Source: Frankiaceae bacterium | Lineage (GTDB): Bacteria; Actinomycetota; Actinomycetes; JAFAQI01 | Assembly (NCBI GenBank): GCA_030840545.1 | Contig: JAVEEH010000088.1 | Span: 1-8,484, forward strand | Direction of reading: 5' to 3' | Length of the DNA: 8,484 bases | Shown: positions 5,789 to 8,484 of the stretch, in pieces | How positions within the stretch are numbered: the stretch's first letter is position 1 | Layout of the letters: each line of letters starts with the position of its first letter | The notes under the pieces: generated by a model | Told to the model about the DNA's origin: nothing | Seen by the model: the letters and a program-made list of their open reading frames with translations, nothing else | Databases searched by the model: none | Made by a program: the position numbers and the translations under genes

Positions 5789-7564
5789 GTGCCCCAGCTG
5801 CGGGTGGCCCTGGCCCAGATCGACGTCACGGTCGGCGACATCGCCGGCAACACCGCGACGGTCGCCGCCTGGACGCGGCGCGCTGCCGACCGTGGGGCGC
5901 ACCTGGTGCTGTTCCCGGAGATGGCGCTCACCGGCTATCCGCCGGAGGACCTCGTCCTGCGCGCTTCGTTCCTGTCCGCGTCGCGATCCGCCCTGCAGCG
6001 GCTCGCTGCCGAGCTGGCTGCCGACGGGCTCGGCGACGTCGCCGTCGTGGTCGGCTACCTCGACGCCCGCCCCGAGCCGGCCGCCCGGCTGGGCCGACCG
6101 GCCGGCGAGCCGCAGAACACGGCAGCGTTCCTCCACGGTGGCCGGGTCGTCGCGACCTACGCGAAACATCACCTGCCCAACTACGGCGTCTTCGACGAGT
6201 TCCGCTACTTCGTCCCCGGTGATCGGCTGCCGGTCGTGCGCCTGCACGGAGTCGACGTGGCGATGACGATCTGCGAGGACCTCTGGCAGGACGGCGGTCC
6301 GATCGCGGCCTGCAAGGAGGCCGGCGTCGGGCTCGTCGCCACCATCAACGGCTCGCCGTACGAACGCAACAAGGACGACGTGCGCTGCGAGCTGAGCCGA
6401 CGCCGCGCCGCCGAGGCCGGTGCGACGCTCGCCTACGTCAACATGGTCGGCGGCCAGGACGAGCTCGTGTTCGATGGTGACTCGCACGTCGTCGCCGCCG
6501 ACGGGCGGGTCCTTGCTCGCGCCGCGCAGTTCCAGGATGCGCTGCTGGTGGTCGACCTCGAGCTGCCGGCCGCGACCGCGAGCTCGACCGGTCGCGTCGA
6601 CGTCCGGGACGGCAGCGCCATGGTCGTCGAGCGGGTGACCATCAGCGAACCGCCACTGCCGGCGTACGCCGCGGAGCCGGGCCAGGTGGCGGAACATCTG
6701 ACCGACCCGGCGGAGGTCTACGCGGCGATCGTGACCGGCACGCGTGACTACGTGCGCAAGAACAACTTCCGCACCGTCGTCCTCGGCTTGTCCGGCGGCA
6801 TCGACTCGGCCTTGGTCGCCGCCGTCGCTGCGGACGCCATCGGCGCCGACAACGTGCACGTCGTCGGGATGCCGAGCCGCTACTCGTCCACGCACTCGGT
6901 CAGCGACGCCGAGGAGCTCGCCCGTCGGCGGGGTCTGCACTGGACACTCGTGCCGATCGCGGCTGCGGTCGAAGCGTTCGAGAAGACGTTCGCCGACATC
7001 GGCGGACTGCACGGCCTCGCCGAGGAGAACCTGCAGGCGCGGGTACGTGGCGTCACGCTGATGGCGATGTCCAACGAAGCCGGACACCTGGTCCTCACGA
7101 CGGGCAACAAGAGCGAGCTCGCCACCGGCTTCACCACTCTCTACGGCGACAGCGCCGGTGGCTTCGCCCCGATCAAGGACGTGCCCAAGACGCTCGTGTG
7201 GGAGCTCGCCCGCTGGCGCAACGCCGAGGCCCGGCGGCGGGGCGAGGCCGAACCGATCCCGGAACAGATCATCGACAAGCCCCCGTCGGCGGAGCTCGCA
7301 CCGGGCCAGCTCGACGCCGACCGGCTGCCGCCCTACGACGTCCTCGACCGACTGCTCGACGACTACGTCGAGCGCGACCGCGGCCACGACGAGCTCGTCG
7401 CTCTCGGCTACCCCGTTGAGCTCGTCGAGCGCGTGATCCGCATGGTCGACCTTGCGGAGTACAAGCGCCGGCAGTATCCGCCCGGCCCGAAGATCTCACC
7501 GAAGAACTTCGGGCGCGACCGGCGGCTGCCGATCACCAGCGCCTGGCGCGAGGGCACTTCCTGA
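5789..7564 (+). CDS. nadE: Glutamine-dependent NAD+ synthetase
   Basis: NadE carries out the last step of NAD+ synthesis, amidating nicotinic acid adenine dinucleotide with ammonia released from glutamine and using ATP. The 591-residue protein has two domains. The N-terminal nitrilase-type glutaminase (about 1-265) has the catalytic triad Glu44 (FPEMALTGYP), Lys126 (YAKHHLP) and Cys162 (TICEDLW). The C-terminal synthetase (about 305-585) has the ATP-pyrophosphatase loop LSGGIDSA (334-341), AEENLQARVRG (411-421) and TTGNKSE (437-443). It is shorter than the M. tuberculosis enzyme (about 680 residues) but complete. The GTG at 5789 gives MPQLRVALAQIDVTVGD, which begins directly at the first strand of the nitrilase fold, and is backed by the upstream -10-like hexamer. 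It is divergent from the receiver gene and lies 55 bp upstream of panB on the same strand, possibly with shared transcription. Confidence 0.96.
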   Translation: MPQLRVALAQIDVTVGDIAGNTATVAAWTRRAADRGAHLVLFPEMALTGYPPEDLVLRASFLSASRSALQRLAAELAADGLGDVAVVVGYLDARPEPAARLGRPAGEPQNTAAFLHGGRVVATYAKHHLPNYGVFDEFRYFVPGDRLPVVRLHGVDVAMTICEDLWQDGGPIAACKEAGVGLVATINGSPYERNKDDVRCELSRRRAAEAGATLAYVNMVGGQDELVFDGDSHVVAADGRVLARAAQFQDALLVVDLELPAATASSTGRVDVRDGSAMVVERVTISEPPLPAYAAEPGQVAEHLTDPAEVYAAIVTGTRDYVRKNNFRTVVLGLSGGIDSALVAAVAADAIGADNVHVVGMPSRYSSTHSVSDAEELARRRGLHWTLVPIAAAVEAFEKTFADIGGLHGLAEENLQARVRGVTLMAMSNEAGHLVLTTGNKSELATGFTTLYGDSAGGFAPIKDVPKTLVWELARWRNAEARRRGEAEPIPEQIIDKPPSAELAPGQLDADRLPPYDVLDRLLDDYVERDRGHDELVALGYPVELVERVIRMVDLAEYKRRQYPPGPKISPKNFGRDRRLPITSAWREGTS

Positions 7565-7576
7565 GTGACAATGGGT

Positions 7577-7590
7577 GGGTCCGGGGACCC
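7577..7590. repeat. Perfect 14-bp palindrome between nadE and panB
   Basis: GGGTCC-GG-GGACCC lies 12 nt after the nadE stop and 29 nt before the panB start. As RNA it could form a 5-bp GC-rich stem with a 4-base loop. It may be a weak terminator or attenuator that adjusts panB expression relative to nadE, or an operator. There is no U-tract, and no promoter that I trust is visible in the 55-bp gap. Confidence 0.35.
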
Positions 7591-7607
7591 GAACGGGCCT
7601 CGAGACT

Positions 7608-7612
7608 GGAGG
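7608..7612 (+). promoter_or_regulatory. Strong ribosome binding site of panB
   Basis: GGAGG ends 7 nt before the ATG at 7620. This fixes the start there rather than at an in-frame upstream GTG (7575), which would add 15 residues unlike PanB and would put the palindrome inside the gene. Confidence 0.8.
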
Positions 7613-7619
7613 TAGCGCC

Positions 7620-8471
7620 ATGACCGAGGCCGAAGGTCTGTCCCCCTACGGGTCGCCGCGCAGCGACGAGCTGCCCCGCCGCATCCGTATCCATCACCTG
7701 CAGGCGATGAAAGAACGTGGCGAGCGGTGGGCCATGCTCACCGCCTACGAGCAGTACGCCGCCGCCGTGTTCGACGAGGTCGGCATCCCGGTGCTGCTCG
7801 TCGGCGACTCGGCCGCCAACAACGTCTACGGCTATGACACGACGTTGCCGGTGACGGTCGAGGAGTTGCTGCCGCTCGTGCGGGCGGTGACCCGCTCGAC
7901 CCGGCGTGCGCTCGTCATCGCGGACCTGCCGTTCGGCTCCTACCAGGAGTCACCCGGCCAGGCTCTGCACACCGCGGTGCGGTTCATGAAGGAAGGCGAC
8001 GCCCACGCGGTCAAGCTCGAAGGCGGCCGCTCCGTCGCCGGCCAGGTCTCGGCGATCGTGGAGGCCGGCGTGCCGGTGATGGCGCACATCGGCTTCACCC
8101 CGCAGAGCGAGCACGGTCTGGGCGGCTACCGCGTGCAAGGCCGCGGCGAAGCGGCCGACCGGCTGCTGTCCGACGCGCTCGCGCTCGAAAGCGCCGGAGC
8201 CTTCTCCGTGGTCCTCGAGATGGTGCCGGCCGACGTCGCCAAGCAGGTGACCAAGGAGCTGCGCATCCCCACGATCGGCATCGGCGCCGGTGCGGACTGC
8301 GACGCGCAGGTCATGGTCTGGCAGGACATGGCCGGGCTCAACAACGGACCCAAGCCCAAGTTCGTCAAACGCTATGCCGACCTGCGCGGCGTCCTGGCCG
8401 ACGCCGCCCGCGATTTCTCTACCGAGGTCGCCGAGGGCAGCTACCCCGCAGCCGAGCACTCCTACGAGTGA
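7620..8471 (+). CDS. panB: 3-methyl-2-oxobutanoate (ketopantoate) hydroxymethyltransferase
   Basis: PanB transfers a hydroxymethyl group from 5,10-methylenetetrahydrofolate to 2-oxoisovalerate, making ketopantoate, the committed step of pantothenate and CoA synthesis. The 283-residue protein is full length for the family, a cytoplasmic (beta/alpha)8 barrel. Metal ligands are visible as Asp63 (VGDSAANNVYG), Asp102 (ADLPFGSYQ) and Glu134 (VKLEGG), with Lys132 beside the last. Glu200 in VLEMVPADVA matches the proposed catalytic glutamate, and HIGFTPQS (156-163) and PTIGIGAGADCDAQV (217-231) are standard PanB motifs. An N-terminal extension of about 20 polar residues precedes the barrel. The start is fixed by the GGAGG at 7608-7612. 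It follows nadE on the same strand; no other pantothenate gene (panC, panD, panE) is seen before the window ends. Confidence 0.97.
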   Translation: MTEAEGLSPYGSPRSDELPRRIRIHHLQAMKERGERWAMLTAYEQYAAAVFDEVGIPVLLVGDSAANNVYGYDTTLPVTVEELLPLVRAVTRSTRRALVIADLPFGSYQESPGQALHTAVRFMKEGDAHAVKLEGGRSVAGQVSAIVEAGVPVMAHIGFTPQSEHGLGGYRVQGRGEAADRLLSDALALESAGAFSVVLEMVPADVAKQVTKELRIPTIGIGAGADCDAQVMVWQDMAGLNNGPKPKFVKRYADLRGVLADAARDFSTEVAEGSYPAAEHSYE

Positions 8472-8484
8472 TCAGCCGCACAGC

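Noticed and set aside
5582..7387. 601-codon open frame on the minus strand opposite nadE
   Set aside because: The nadE frame carries a full catalytic triad and the SGGIDS loop, so this is its shadow. Its end also overlaps the receiver gene out of frame, where it has no receiver motifs.
7575..7619. Upstream GTG start for panB at 7575
   Set aside because: The ATG at 7620 has GGAGG 7 nt upstream; the 15 extra residues would be encoded by the palindrome and the ribosome binding site.
1..8484. Search for a mobile element, defence system, CRISPR array, tRNA or biosynthetic cluster
   Set aside because: Every gene is a recognisable housekeeping or regulatory type with uniform base composition. I saw no direct repeats at gene edges, no transposase or integrase motifs, no spacer-repeat pattern and no tRNA-like cloverleaf.

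Overview
The window is GC-rich chromosomal DNA from an actinomycete. The evidence is the strong G/C bias at third codon positions, frequent GTG starts, and close protein resemblance to the mycobacterial/streptomycete GlnE, GlnA2, NadE and PanB families. The gene set and order (glnE and glnA2 on one strand, panB a few genes away) recall the Mycobacterium tuberculosis glnE-glnA2-...-panB neighbourhood. The lineage below phylum/class level cannot be fixed from this sequence.

Layout, left to right. (1) At 1-231 (+) is the C-terminal end of a PAP2-superfamily membrane phosphatase/phosphotransferase, cut by the window edge. (2) Converging on it is glnE (239-3166, -), the bifunctional glutamine synthetase adenylyltransferase/adenylyl-removing enzyme. 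(3) Upstream of glnE on the same strand is a class I glutamine amidotransferase (3239-3931, -). It starts 5 nt after the stop of (4) glnA2 (3937-5277, -), an alpha-type glutamine synthetase homologue without the adenylylation tyrosine. (5) A receiver-only response regulator (5319-5690, -) precedes glnA2. (6) Divergent from it is nadE (5789-7564, +), the glutamine-dependent NAD+ synthetase, followed by (7) panB (7620-8471, +), ketopantoate hydroxymethyltransferase. All genes are intact except the truncated first one. No stretch over 300 bases is without a gene. I see no RNA gene, CRISPR array, insertion sequence or other mobile element.

How it fits together. The theme is glutamine nitrogen: GlnA2 makes glutamine or a gamma-glutamyl amide, GlnE modifies a different (beta-type) glutamine synthetase, the amidotransferase consumes or hydrolyses a glutamine/gamma-glutamyl amide, and NadE uses glutamine as its ammonia source. 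NadE and PanB add cofactor synthesis (NAD and pantothenate/CoA). Three genes (glnE, glnA2, nadE) show a TAGNNT-type -10 hexamer 6-7 nt before the start codon and no clear ribosome binding site, suggesting leaderless transcripts; panB instead has a strong Shine-Dalgarno sequence.

This is mostly ordinary core metabolism, and I found no convincing new defence, mobile or biosynthetic system. The points most worth a second look are the glnA2-amidotransferase pair, the lone receiver protein, a 20-bp inverted repeat in the nadE promoter, and a palindrome that holds both convergent stop codons between glnE and the PAP2 gene.
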